Positions 30,919 to 43,620 of a stretch of DNA of 64,000 nt are shown here, in pieces; within the stretch, counting starts at the first letter, position 1, and every line of letters begins with the position of its first letter. Position numbers and translations under genes: made by a program. Under the pieces are notes generated by a model. It did no database searches. It was not told the DNA's origin and saw nothing but the letters and a program-made list of their open reading frames with translations. Source of the DNA: Triangularia verruculosa (lineage: Eukaryota; Ascomycota; Sordariomycetes; Sordariales; Podosporaceae); the NCBI GenBank assembly GCA_033296885.1, contig MU863968.1:62001-126000 (forward strand), in the 5' to 3' direction.

Positions 30919-33900
30919 GTTTCGCCACAACGCAAGGCACGGCGTCGTCTTCTTCAGTGGAGAGCTTCTCGCCCACGTTTGCATATTCAGCAAGCTCGCA
31001 CCTGCCATGTGCTTTCTCACCCCGTCCCTGTCCAGCGCTAACACCAAGACGAGTTTAGTGGGCTGTTTTGAACTTTTCCAAATCCATTCATCATCAACGG
31101 TTGGTACCGTTGCTGTGCTCACTAGCGTGGGCCCGGTCAAGTGGATGTTGGGAATGGGAGAGCTTGCGATCCTTCGCGCCTTGCGCTCAGCCTTTTTGCG
31201 GGCTCTGTCGTAAAATTCTCGGTGAAATATCCAAAGCCCTAGCGGCGACCGCAAAAAATCTTGAGGAAAAAAAAGGAGAATCGAGTTAGCACAGCTTCAG
31301 AAATGGTACCAGAGTGGCGGGACACCTCCATCCAGCCCATCCATCACATTCCTGGGCATGCAGGGCCGATTACGAAAGGTTTTGCTAGTTGTAGGGGCAT
31401 CTGGTGCCTCTCTCTGGTGGTGTCCTCGTGGCCCTTTACACAGTAGCGTCTCCCTGTGGCTGCTGGTAGGCCTCGATATGGAAGTGTGAATACAAACAAG
31501 GAGGGGGGTGGTGTTTCGCCGGCTGACTGGTGTTGCCGGCGTTGTGCTGATCAGCATCAGGGGGCAGGTGAGAGGCTGGTGAGCAAAGAGGAAAAAAGCG
31601 GGGTATCTGCGACAGTCGTGGCGCTGTTTCGATGCAACGGTCCACTGCCATGCCGTGTGGTTGCTTGCTGCTTGGTGTGAAGAGCCTCTTGAGACTGGTG
31701 ATATTGCCCAGGTGCTGCTTCATCCTCCGGATTATGAAAGCGGCTAGTTTGGTGAGGCTTTTGGTGGCCGGTTGCTACCCCGCGGTTTGCTGATGATGGC
31801 TTCAGTTTCATCCCGAGCTGAGATACCCACCCGGACCGGACCTTTCGGTGGACACACGGAGACGGCCAGCGATGCAGGCACAGGGACAAGGCAGGTTCTG
31901 AAGGCCACATTTGGCGCGCGAGCTCTCGGTCATGTGTCGTTCCGCTTCTTCGTTGGCTGTTGACCTTGCATCAGTTCCTGGAGCTTCCCATCTAGCGCTC
32001 CTAGGATTTCGGGATGACAATTGTCAGCTTGATGTCTTCGGTGCTCCACAGGATTGGACGCTACTGGCTGTGGCTGGACGGGTAACGTCGTCCCAGCCAG
32101 ATGGCACATCACCGAAAGTGGTTGGTTCTTCACCACACACACGTCGTCGGAGGCTTTTGGTTCCCGTGCCCGAAGCCATGGGAAGCATCATGAAGCCTTC
32201 CGTCCTCACCGACGAGGTGACCGACAATTGGTGAGTCCTTCACCGAAAACTCACCTTGCCTGCCGGATTTGCTGAGATGGTTGCATTCTTCGTTTCTTTT
32301 TTCCCAATTGTGACAAGTGCCCTTGAGTTCGGCTTCGGTAGGTGGACCGAAACTTCTCCGTCCCAAAAGGAAAAAGAAAACTTGGCTCTTGTGGTTTGAG
32401 TGGCAGCCAAGAGCGAACAGACCAGCGCAAAAATGACAAAAGAATGAGGCCTTTCCTGATTCTGTTCAACATGCATTTGCTAAATTGCGGGGAAGACCCA
32501 CAAGGCAGCAACAGACCAGGGTTTGATTTGTTGCTCCGGACAGAGACCTCTGACAAGACTCCGCCAAAAATGCGGAGGGCCAGGGTTGTTGGTGGAGGGC
32601 AGCACTGGAGAGCTGAGATGTCACGGGAGTGTCGACAAGAACATCGATGACCCCTTGCTCCTTGAACGTTGACGTTGCGAAGCTTGGCGGTAAGGCTATT
32701 GAACTTTGACAAAAAAAGAAAAGAAGGGAATAACGGGCATAAGATCAGGGGTTTGCATTCACTGTTCGCCATCGTCAGAAACGTTTGTGTCTTGTTGAGG
32801 CCTGGCGGGCGTTCTCTGGCATGCTTCTGACGGGCGATTGCCTCAGAAGGGGCGTGTCTCTTGCGGAATACTCCGTATGTTGCTGGCAACACCCCGATGG
32901 ATCAACACAACTCGTTTATGAAGGATCTCGGCTGTTGAGAGGGTGTTTTCTCGCTTGAGTGTCGCAATTATCGATCTCGTTGGTGACAAGGAAAAAGGAA
33001 ATTTTTGGACCCTGTCGTCATTCCCTTTTCCAACCTTCAAGTTAGCGCGTTGCCCCTGGTCAAGATAGCGCGGGCTCTGCCGCTCTTGCGCCCCGCCCAG
33101 CAGCATCTAAACCAATCAAGGGCGTTCAGTGATTCCCAACCTCAGCTCGGACCAACCAGATCGGCAAGAAGACTGCCAGCTTTCAACCTTCACGAACGGG
33201 GGCGTGCGGAAGGGATGCAACGCTATCTAACCTCCAATGCCAGGGGCTAAAACTCAAATCTCGAGATGCACGCTACGGTGTGTGCTTTTGACCTTGCCGC
33301 CATCCAGAGATCTCTGACGAGATAGGAAGCAGGGGCAAATTGGGTGTATGGTATGTTGAACAGTTCTGTACGACGCCGTTTGGCGGCAATTCAGGGGGGC
33401 AACAGGCACAATGCCACCTTCGTCAAGCATTGGATATGCACATCGACTCATCAGGCAAAACGCACGGCTACTCTGTCGTGTTATTGCGTCCTGAGGTCCC
33501 TACATGTTTGAACGGGCATGAGGAGGAGACAAGACAGATACGAATGAATGAACCAGAAACAAGCGGCAGGACCGGTCATTCGGTGGTTGGCCACTATCGT
33601 GGCAGCCATGTTTATTTGTATGGAGGACAGCGAAAAAGTTCTCCTTCCATCTGAAGGTGACGACCTCAATATGGCCTGGGTTGGCAGGCCAGCGCTTCCT
33701 GTCATGACCCGGGCGGCCGCGGTGTGTTGTTTCAGAGAATGCCAGTGGTCAATCTCTATCAACCAGACCGGGCAAGTTGTGAAGTTGCGGCCGGTTGCAG
33801 ATGTCCGGGCGGGCCTGCATGCTTTTCCTGCAGGTGGTCTTAATAATCTCCTGGGCCATCATGTTTGGTCTGCTGAATTTGCTGACTGCCGATGCCAGCC

Positions 33901-36900
33901 AATGAGATGCTCAATTGCAGGCAGCAAGGGCATAATGAAGGAATGGCCCAAAATTGAACATCAAAAAGGTTTTTTTTCTCACTAGGAGCAATCCAGGGAA
34001 ATATCTTGAGTTTCAACGGGCTGAGTGATGAACAGGCCGATGATACTGAACTAGACAAACAAAGGATGATAAACAAGAGGGCTTCTACTTCCACACCCTC
34101 TGGTCTAACCCAGAAGATTTTCCAAACTCGGACCGGGCGACTCGCCAACCGGGCTCAGGGGTTCACAGACCGAAAGGGGGGACGTTCAACACACACCCTC
34201 TGCAGGCCTGATCAGAAAGCCACAACCACGATTTCCATTCGAGATTTACACGGTACCGATATCTGAAGATCAGGGACAGGTCGGCGATGTCAGTGCGCAG
34301 ACTGTTCCTCTTGTGGTAAATCTCAAAGCTGGTCTGTGGCTTGTCTTTGGATACGCCCACGCCTTTGGTGGAATTGTTTTCTTTTCTCAGCGCTGACCGT
34401 CACTCACAGGGCGACAACGACAAGTCTACGCCGCACAACGGCGTCGTAAAAAAAAATCTTCGAGGAGGCTTGAAGGCTTGCGGCTTCACCGTCAAAGGCT
34501 GATATCTTTGTCGAATCCTCCGCCTAGCAACCGAGAGGCTGCAGTACGGAGCATTGTCTCTGTTTGGGCACATTTCTTACTCTCTGTGCCATGGGGGCCC
34601 ATTCATTGTCACAACTTGTCAGATTATGTTTGTCCCGAGGATTCGGAACAACGTCGAGCCAACGAACGCCTCTCAGCTAATTGTCTCCCCAGCACCCCGG
34701 CTTTTCATGATTGTCTGATGCATTGTGCGCCCGAGTCTTGGGGGAATATGATAGATCAGAAAAAGTTTCATGAGCAAAATCCACCAACTCGGGATCCTCA
34801 CAGTCTCAAGTCAGCACATTGTTGGTGATGTGCCTGGGCTCCTCTGTGAGACATGATTGGTCCTACACCGAAGTTGGCTGACATTGACCGAAATCTTCCA
34901 TATCTCAACTGACCTGACTGCCTGCCAGACTGACTGACACCACACCACCTCTATCAAATACACTAGTGTTGCACAGCCACCTACCATTCGTAATAACGGC
35001 GTTGATATCGACGAAGCCCCCGTGCCGATGCCAGTAGAGAGACATCAGGAAACCACGCCAGCAAGAAAAACACTCCGTGACGCATCATGAACAAGGACTT
35101 CCTTAAGCAGCTAGCAGCAGGAGCTTGTGACCTATGAGTCGTCAAAATGACAAACCACCGATCAAAGTCGGCGATGGCTCGGCAGTGGTGAGTTGTCTAC
35201 ACCCCTGACCCATGGCTCTCGGTCTCGATCTGGAAAGAGTCGATGAAGGCCATCGCCAGGCTGGGTTAGTGAGCTCTAGCCAAAGCGGCCGTGGCGTTCG
35301 GCGACTACCCGAATCTGCGGGGTGAACATGGATGCGATCTACATACCGACATCAGCCTCGTTGGTCGTGATTTGACCGCGATGCTTGGTAACGTGCAGAA
35401 GCACGACACTACTGCAAAGAAAGACGAAGAAAAACAATCTTATGTTCCAAATTTTCTCGTCCGGTCGTGCCTGTTGGTGGTTGGAGCCAGCATAAGTGTC
35501 TTATGCGGCAATTGTGGTTTGTTCGAATTGAGACTGTTCTCCGTGTCCGTGGCTGCCCACAAGCGCTTTCAGCTGGCTGTGAGTGCTGAGTAAATGCCGG
35601 TTCCTCAGGCAGGATTTGCTGGCCGTCAAAATGTCTCTGATCAAAATGGAGGAGGGCAACGATATCAGATACAACGCCGCAGCCACCAACGATGCAATCG
35701 CATGTCGGCTGTTCGGTGCTGAACCCCAGCCCATCAGATCATCATAGCCAAAACGAGGAAAGAAGAAAAAACATGCTCATTGCTGGCTGCAAGAGAGAAA
35801 GCTACGATGGCTGCAAGTTCGTCATCGCTGTATCCCGCTTCCCAAAGCTGTGAATGATCGTCAAAGCATCCAGCTGTGAGAAAATCCTACCTGCACGCCC
35901 CCTTCTGCTTCTCTAAACTTGTGGGTGTATCGAAGTGATAACAGCACCATCTCGAGTCGAACCGCAGCTGCGGTCCTTCCCCAATGCTTCCATTGTATGT
36001 GGTGTTGCGTATCGGTTGGATGTTGTGGTGCAGCCATTTTGATATTGGCTATTCCTCCAATTGAGGCCGGGTCCGATATCGCCAGCGGAAGAGACGAGAT
36101 ATGATGCTGTTGATCGGAAGAATACCTTCATTAACGGCCATGACGATATCCGAACAGCGATTCCGGCCGCGGCATCAGGAGAAGATGTTTCGACATGGTG
36201 TGGATGGTAATATCCGTTATTGCAACAGTGAAGGGTGAGAGGGTCGTCGGTGATATGACATTGAAGATGAGTAATAAGGAACAAAAGCCGATTGAGACCC
36301 ATCCCATGATTCCCAGCAGGGTCATGAGTGGTGGACGAATCGCCAGGCTTGCCGCTAGCGGGAAACCTATCTTTCTTCTTCTCACTCCCGCTGACAAAAC
36401 AAACACCGTCCCACGCTCGTCATCAGGGATTTTTTGCTCGATCAAATCAAGGTTGGCAGTGCCTCTCCTTCCATAATCTTCAATTTCGGGACCAGAGATT
36501 CCCAAGTTGCATGCAATGTGGGGATTTGGTGATTCCAACATGAGGTTGCATCGTCAAGTGCTTCTGAGGTTAGCTTCGAACTTGGCTGCTTTCTCCCAGA
36601 TGTCCTCAGTCTTCAACGAGCAGCAATGACGCCAGTGGATTTCCTTCTCTGGCTAGCCGGCCGAGAGAGCGAACTCGTGGTAGGCACCCTAACCCACAAG
36701 CACCAAACTCTTTGTGAACTTGATATCCACAAAAGGTCTGACTGCCGGACTTGTGTGCTCACTCATTTTTGTGCCCGAATTTGCAAAAGTCGTCCCACAT
36801 GGCGCCACGAAGCGTTGTGGCCTCACTGATCGAACGAGGTTTAGCTAGAACCCGACGAAGAAAAGAGTCCACAGTTCACCTGGGGACTTGCGGAGTCGGC

Positions 36901-38819
36901 CACTACTGTGCACTACAGGTACGGATACGGAGCACAAGGACTCCATATCTGCATAATCTGCTGGGTAAAAATATCATAAAAACGTGGAGAAACAGCGACA
37001 ATCGAATGGCAGAGAGACGGATAGATGCCGAGGGCCCCGTGTGTATGTAAATCTCCCGTGGCTGCCGATAGCACCTCACTGGCGGCGGACGGGCAATGCG
37101 GGCGAACCATTGCGGCCACGGGGACACAAAACCCACAAGACAGCAATAAATCCGGGGTGGTTCCGATGTTCATCCATCTTCAACTTTTCCTCCCACCTAT
37201 CTCCACCTTCTCAAGATGGGGGCACACATCAAAACCAATCAATGCAACACACCTTCTCCTTCTCTTCCTCAAGACCGAATTCACCAGTCATGTGCATTCT
37301 GACTTTCAAGTCCCCCAATTCCCAGCGCTGTGAAACTGGGATGGGGGGTCATTCCAATAAACCCCATCTATTTTACTGCAGGCACGAACAGTCCCAACCT
37401 CTCTTCTCTTTGCTCCATCTTCCTGCCTTCCCGCCCGTCCTTGTTGTCCATACAAATTGCCTGCACTGTACACTCTGCCTCACCTGTAATGCAAGAAGCT
37501 GCACCCTAATTGCTGCAGCACTGCACATCTCCTTCCTCCTGTTCGTCGTTGATTTGCCCCTCCCCACTAAAAAAGGCGGGACCCAACTTGTGTATTGCTG
37601 CAGGTTCAATCAAAAGGGGAATAGGAAGCAGCAACAGTACGTGAAGCGATGATGCGGTATGGGGTGGTACGAAATGAAGGGAGGGGTAAAAACAGTTTGA
37701 ACACCGGCGACACAGCATGCGATTTTCACGCCCTCGAACAAAAAGAAAATAGAATGCCATGTCAAGGCTGGTTGGCTGGCAGTTGGGCTGCGGTTGTGGG
37801 TACAGTATTATTAGTGAATTCAAGATCCACTATCTTAGGTTCTTCGACTGGACAACATATCAAACTTCGACATGGAAGAAAACAGGATTTCTCGAGATCG
37901 CAGATCATGAGATCTACACCCCCCCATGACCGACCCTGAGATTCGTGTGAGTGAGGACCCTGAGGGTCAACAGAACATACACACACACTGCCGCGGACCG
38001 CTGAGGTGTTCATGCATCAGGCCCAATGAGGGTGGCCTGCAACAATGTCGATAAACAAGCCATTTTTCTTTTGACAAGAATTAGGAAGGGGGGGGGGTCT
38101 GCCTGTTTGAGACGACGAGATCTGTCTTCATTATCAACGAAGTAGGAAGAACCGTGAGGAATGATCTGCCTGATCACAAGTGGTGTTTGAGAGAGAGCGA
38201 AATGGCAACATGGTGAGCAAATATGGTGTACGTACTTGACACACGTACGCCCTTCTAGGCGGAGTTTTTTGAATGTTTCTTTGTCAGTGAATTCGAGAGT
38301 CCCTGGTCACAAGGCGACTAAATACGAACCCCTCACCCAGTCCCTCCAGCCAAGACATCATCTTTTCATGTAAAACCAAGGACTTGCTGTGATCATATGA
38401 GGGTTTTCATCAAAGAAAACTACCGGTGCACTCGTGATACCCGACTAGTTTGGTGGACTGGAAGAAAATTCTTGACGATGGCAAATGGAAGACATTTCTC
38501 CAGGCTAGTATAGTTCGGGTGTTGTGTAGTCTGATATTGCCAACCTCACACGCCTTTCCTTGGATTCGTGCAAGGCAACGGGTTTGCCGCCTGGGAATGA
38601 TTGGGCTGGAAACAGCCGCCGTCGTGTTCAAACTCTTCTCCTTCACTGAACAGTGGTTCGCAAGAGGGTGTGTTGTCCGGTTTCAACATCTTGGGGGTTG
38701 GTGCAGACTAGCCAATGAAGGAGGCCGGGGAGCTGTTTCTAGTCTGCCTCTCGAAAATGCAAGGACGGACGACCGACTGCAGACAAGGCAACAAAACCTG
38801 TGGGTGGTGGGTTGATTTT

Positions 38820-38839
38820 GGGATGGGATGGGATGGGAT
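38820..38839 (+). repeat. GGGAT pentanucleotide repeat
   Basis: Four tandem GGGAT units, followed by other short G runs. The G spacing would permit a G-quadruplex on the plus strand. Confidence 0.85.
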
Positions 38840-40222
38840 GGAAATGTTTGGGGGGCATAGGAAGGGGGGCAAAAGATGGGACAAAACGAAGCGTCGTACT
38901 GCAGATGCAGGCCGTTCAAAGAAGTGGTTCGTGATCCCCACCCTCCGCGCAAGCTAACAGCCAGCACCTTTGATGGCTCTTCACACAACGACAATTGATA
39001 CATACTGCCTATATGCTGTGGGTGGGTAGGATGTTGCGAAAACTGATCTGTATGTTCTTGTGTGAGAGTGAGTGTTGCGCCATGGCTCTGCCTATCTGTG
39101 CCTTGCGGACCGCGAACCACACCCCATCCATGATTGATATGTTGCTGCGCTGCGACGGTGGATGTAAATTGAGGGACGGCGAGACGACACCATAGACCCC
39201 CACGTTAGACTCTGGGTTGCGGTTCCGTATCTTGAGTCCTTCTGGCTCTCACAAACCCGCGCTGGTTTTATCTCAGTTGCTTGCGTTGCCTGGCCGCTCC
39301 AGGTGGTTGAGAATGCGGTAATGCCGCGGCAATGCGAAGTTGCGCGAGACTGAGAGACACAGACGCAAAAATAGGATTGGGGGTACGTAGGCCCAGCTCG
39401 CTTTCACTGGCATGAAAACGGCAATGGTTCGAGACGACAAGCGTGAAGGAAAAAAGAAGCCTAGAGCAGGAAATGGAAAAATGGAATGAGGTGAAAAGTT
39501 TTTTTTTTGATAGTCATTCGAGCCACCACACCGGCGACGCCCAAACATTCAGGCGCTCGGTTTCACCGTGTGGGTTTCGGGCCCTCAGTCCTCGATGAGG
39601 GAAGCCATCATTGGACGGCGTTGAAGAAAAGCAACTGGCGCTCCCGTTCTATGGCTAGCGGGAGAAAAAAGAGGCGAGGAACGCAGGACCAAAACGCCTG
39701 ATCTGCCCTCCGCAAGAAGCCGCTGCAAGGCCTGAGGCCGCACCCCCCTCCAAGTCGTCCACTGGTGCACAGGAGGACGATGCCTACTGGTGGCCCGAAC
39801 TGTTTCTTTCTTGCGCTTCTTTTTTCCCAACACCTGGGCAGTAATAGTCGGATGGCACTGGTGACAGCGATGGCACCACAAGAGAGGTCAGAAGACACTG
39901 CTAGCGTCATAGTACAAACATCTTGCACCTTGAAACGACTGAAGCAGAAAATACGTAGTAGAGACTGATGAGTGCTGATGGCGGGCAATTGCGTGCAATG
40001 CTGAGGACACGCCCCTCGATGAGCTCAGGCCCAGGCTGGATGGCGCTAAGCAGCCAGGCCCCGCTCTTCAGTTCACAAATCGACCAGGATGGTGCCACGA
40101 CAAGAGGTTCAATATCCTCACCCCTTGAATGAAAGATTTTTTTTCGCACCCCCTGACCTGGGACCAGAACCCCCCTGCCCTCGCGCCATCGCGGATTTGG
40201 CCTAGCGCAGAGGCAGGCACTT

Positions 40223-40255
40223 GCCCAGCACACGCCCAGCACACGCCCAGCACAC
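40223..40255 (+). repeat. 11-bp minisatellite upstream of the ECL1-family gene
   Basis: Three exact tandem copies of GCCCAGCACAC, about 560 bp upstream of the ECL1-family start codon. Could be regulatory or neutral. Confidence 0.85.
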
Positions 40256-40559
40256 CCACGAGGTTTCGAGCCAGAAGTGGTACGTTCCTTTGGCGTACTG
40301 TGCCGGGGTCCAAGTGCTGGGACCTCCTGCCAATTTCTGCGCAGCAGTACTTCGGTGGCTCACCCACTCTGCGTACCAGCTACAGCGTCGCTGTCTGAGT
40401 CCTGTCGTGGGTCCTTTGTGGTCATGGGCATCTGCCTCGTCCCACACCCCTCACACCTCCAGGCCTGCCCTGGGCCAGGTGCCAGGAATACTTATTCCAG
40501 GCCTCCCAGCTCAACTTCACTGCTCCCACCTTGGCCCCAGCACATCTTGATCTTCATCG

Positions 40560-40814
40560 TTTGATCTTTTCCACACTCTCCTTCTCCACCACTTTGCTCA
40601 CCGTCATATGAGTCAACGAGCATCTGTCTTCTTATAGAGTCGACCACACCCTCCTTGGGAACAGCCTCGCCTTCTCTCTTCAGCAACAAGATCAACCAAG
40701 ACCAACCACCACAGCCATCTCGAGCTACCACCACTTCACACTTCACACAGCCCGACACAGCAATAGCTACTGCTACATAGCGACACCAACAACCACAACA
40801 ACAAAAACAACAAC
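40560..40814 (+). promoter_or_regulatory. CT-rich promoter and CA-rich 5' leader of the ECL1-family gene
   Basis: A pyrimidine-rich stretch (about 40560-40690) is followed by a CA-rich, G-poor stretch (about 40730-40814, with repeated CAACAA) running into the start codon. This is the usual look of a fungal core promoter and unstructured 5' leader, and supports the gene call. Confidence 0.5.
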
Positions 40815-41225
40815 ATGTCTTTCGATTGGGATCACCAGTTCTGCCTTGGCTGCGACAAGCAGACCGAGGGCACGACCTACTGCTCGGAAGCCTGCCGTCT
40901 CGGGGACTACGAGAAGACTGCCTCTTCGCCATCATCGCCAAGCTCTGGGGCGAGCTCACCAACACTGAGCGAGTGGACCTTCAGCAAGCCAACCTCCAGC
41001 TCCAAGTTCTACCTCTCCCCCGCCTTCGAGTTCAGCACACCACAATCATCCCGGTCAAACTCTGTTCTCTCCCCATCCGCCTCGCAAATCAGTCTCTGCT
41101 CCATGCGCAGCACATCATCTGCTGGCCTCGATTCTACTCAACTATCAGACAAGGCTTCCCGGGAACTCAGGGCGTACGCTCGGTCGTTCGAATCTGTCCG
41201 CAACCAACGTAGACGATCCTACTAA
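40815..41225 (+). CDS. Ecl1-family lifespan/starvation regulator
   Basis: Single-exon gene, 136 aa. The N-terminus MSFDWDHQFCLGCDKQTEG followed by TYCSEACRLGDYE is the Ecl1 family signature (life-span regulatory factor), with a probable zinc-binding cluster C10, C13, C23, C27 in a C-x2-C-x9-C-x3-C arrangement. The remainder is Ser-rich and disordered, ending in a basic RNQRRRSY tail. In fission yeast, Ecl1-type proteins extend chronological lifespan and respond to sulfur, zinc or amino-acid limitation; the mechanism is not fully known and orthology at paralogue level is uncertain. The start codon follows a typical CA-rich leader directly. The gene is isolated: the next supported genes are 16.1 kb to the left and 11.5 kb to the right, suggesting extensive regulatory DNA or long UTRs. 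Confidence 0.88.
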   Translation: MSFDWDHQFCLGCDKQTEGTTYCSEACRLGDYEKTASSPSSPSSGASSPTLSEWTFSKPTSSSKFYLSPAFEFSTPQSSRSNSVLSPSASQISLCSMRSTSSAGLDSTQLSDKASRELRAYARSFESVRNQRRRSY

Positions 41226-43598
41226 ACGACAACCACCACATCTTTCTTCGAGCGAACGTCCTTTCTTCTGCCTTTTACAATAGCGACATATACCCCTCAC
41301 TCAATCGATTTACACACATACACACGACTCAATCAACATTTCTTTTGTCTCGGTCTTTTCACAGCGGGTTTTCTGTAACCAAAAAAATTGCATACATCGG
41401 AGCTCAGCATCGTATAAAAAGTTTTGGGTCACAACACTCGCACTCAACCTTGGGGCATACCAAGGCCGGGTTTTGGCTTTCTGATTTTATCTCCTTTGGG
41501 CGTATAACAACACTTGGGCTGGGTCGGGGGCTGGGCTTCACAACAACACCACAGAAACACACACATGGGATTCTGGGAAGCCGTGTATTACAGAGAAAGC
41601 GGGGAACAATATTTGCTTTTATTTTTCCTTCTTCTGTGCTATCTACTATGGGAAAGGGAGGCACTTTTCATCTCTTACTCTTACTGCATCTGGAACGGGT
41701 TTTTGGGTTCGGCAAAGGGAGGTGAAATGGACGATTCGATCCATGGTTTCTGACTGTTTATGGGAATCAACTTGGCGGCGGAGCTCAGACTGTGTTTTAT
41801 CATATGCTAAAGAAGGGAAATTTATGGGCCAGGGCGTTTTTGATCGAGACTCTTGACAACAAGGTCTACGAGAGACATCATCTTTTTTTTTTCTTTTTTT
41901 TGGGCGGAATCCCCCTCCTATTCTTAGGTAGACAAGGCACAAAGCACAGCATTGTTCTTCTGCCTACACCTGCCAACAAAAAAAGTTGGCATTGGTGAAT
42001 ACAAATGGAAAAAGATTACCAACCCCACGACCAAGGTCTCAGTTTTTTTTTTGTTGCAAAAGTGTCATCAACACACAACAGCATGAAAATAAAATGTCTT
42101 GGGTAGACAGCAAGTATCAGAGATGGTTAGGAGGGTTTGATCGGGCTCTCTCTCTATTTTGGGGGACTCCACCCTTGGGTGTGATGATGATGATCACTTG
42201 TGTACTGCGGAAGCTTGAAGTGGTGTTCAACCTATGGAATGCCAATGTGTGTGTATTAGGTAATTGAGCGGGTTCTCAAGCTGATCATGTGTTGGCGATT
42301 TACGATGTCACTGGACAGTTTTTTAAGCACGTTTTTTTGATAGGAAAAGCATTCTCCACTGGAGATTTTTTTTAATGTTACTATGGAGGAGTAGCAGTAG
42401 TTTGGTTGATCACCCGCTGATGATTGAGTGCTCTTTTTCCTTTTTCTCTGTTGGAGAAAGTACATTGCGAGGTGCAAGTGGCGGTGGTTGTTGTTGGCTT
42501 GGAGATGTGCACGATGTGGTGTGTGGATGGGTGTGGGTGAGTTGGAGATGGGGCGGAGGCACGGGAAACGTCGTCCGCAATTCATGGCTTTTGCTGATGA
42601 TGATGGCTACCTACCTACCACCACCACCACCACCACTACCAAAGAATTGCAGCACTCACTCACTTCATTGATAGAGGAGGCGGGGCCGGGGGTGGTTGAT
42701 ATGCGGTGCAGATGCGGGTACGGTTTTCCATTTGTTGTTCATTGTCAATCATACAAGGTTCTCTACCAATTGTATGTGTACAGTTTATGCAAATGTGCAA
42801 AAATGGGGGTCGTGGACAATGCTCAGCCAGTGAATTATTCCAGGGGGGGATTGATTGATCGAACCCCGCCTTCGTTTTTATGTACAACTCATACATACAT
42901 TGTCATGGTGCACTTTTTGGGGGGGATTGCATATATGCCGTTGGGTTATAGGGAGAATTTGGGCCATCGTCGATTGGGAGGGAGGGGGGCAAAATTGTTT
43001 ATCGAACGATTCATTATGGGCATGTTTTTCTGGCACGATTCTGCAGATTGGATGGAGACCTACTGCCTCCATGCGAAACCACAAGTGGTACCCTTCTGTG
43101 CCGTAGTGGTCTTGCTTTCTGGAAGGATAATTTCTATGGATCGAGGTTACAATCTTCCATATCATCTATCTATCAAGGTACGTAGGTAGGTCGGTGTAGC
43201 AACAAGGGACAAAAACCGTTGAAAGGTTGAGATCCACTTTCGACTGGCATGCCATCCATCGGTCGGTCCGGAGAATCTCCCGCCCCCCAGGAGTTTGATC
43301 GGACGATGTGATGAGTGGGAGAGGCGGGAGTACCTGCAGTCATCATACATCATACATTCGAGATGAGAAGGGAGATATATCTCCGGGTAGCTTCGGTGTT
43401 TAAGGTTTGTTTTTCTTCTTCTCGTCACATGAGAGAGAGGCAATTGCATCATTGGTGAAAATTTCAGCATTTGGATAAGGTGTAGAGAGACTGACTGCCT
43501 TGCTCTCCCTGCTTGCAACAAAAAAGGTTGGAAGTGGAGATGCTTTTTTTGGAGATACATAGATGACGACGAAATGGGCAGTTTCATAACCTTGGACG

Positions 43599-43620
43599 GA
43601 AGGGAAGGGAAGGGAAGGGG
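43599..43620 (+). repeat. AAGGG pentanucleotide repeat
   Basis: About four tandem GAAGG/AAGGG units in non-coding DNA. Confidence 0.85.

Larger units (their letters stand above)
24736..40814. other. 16-kb region without supported genes (left half of gene desert)
   Basis: Long intergenic interval between the MFS transporter and the ECL1-family gene. Base composition looks balanced, unlike the RIP-eroded AT-rich DNA further right. There are many short homopolymer and di/tri/tetranucleotide runs and scattered TAGGTAGG/CCTACCTA motifs (for example 26471-26480 and 29167-29178). All stop-free frames are short (at most 213 codons), overlap on both strands, and show no recognisable domain, signal peptide or splice-consistent homology. 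No tRNA B-box or 5S-like sequence was found by eye. It may contain non-coding transcripts, very long UTRs or regulatory DNA. Confidence 0.5.

Noticed and set aside
32251..32892. 213-codon minus-strand frame
   Set aside because: Composition resembles translated non-coding DNA and no splice-consistent extension with homology was found.
38920..38940. GGTTCGTGATCCCC resembling a tRNA B-box
   Set aside because: Lacks the invariant GGTTCGANNCC pattern, and no A-box or cloverleaf partner lies upstream.
24736..40814. Possibility that the desert is a centromere or heterochromatic transposon graveyard
   Set aside because: Base composition is balanced and no transposase, reverse transcriptase or long repeat is visible; only the 50.8-52.6 kb part looks RIP-eroded.
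42428..43189. 253-codon plus-strand frame in the gene desert
   Set aside because: Cys/Trp/Arg-rich with a poly-Thr run from a CCA repeat, no domain, no promoter-like leader, overlapping frames on the opposite strand; it looks like a chance frame.
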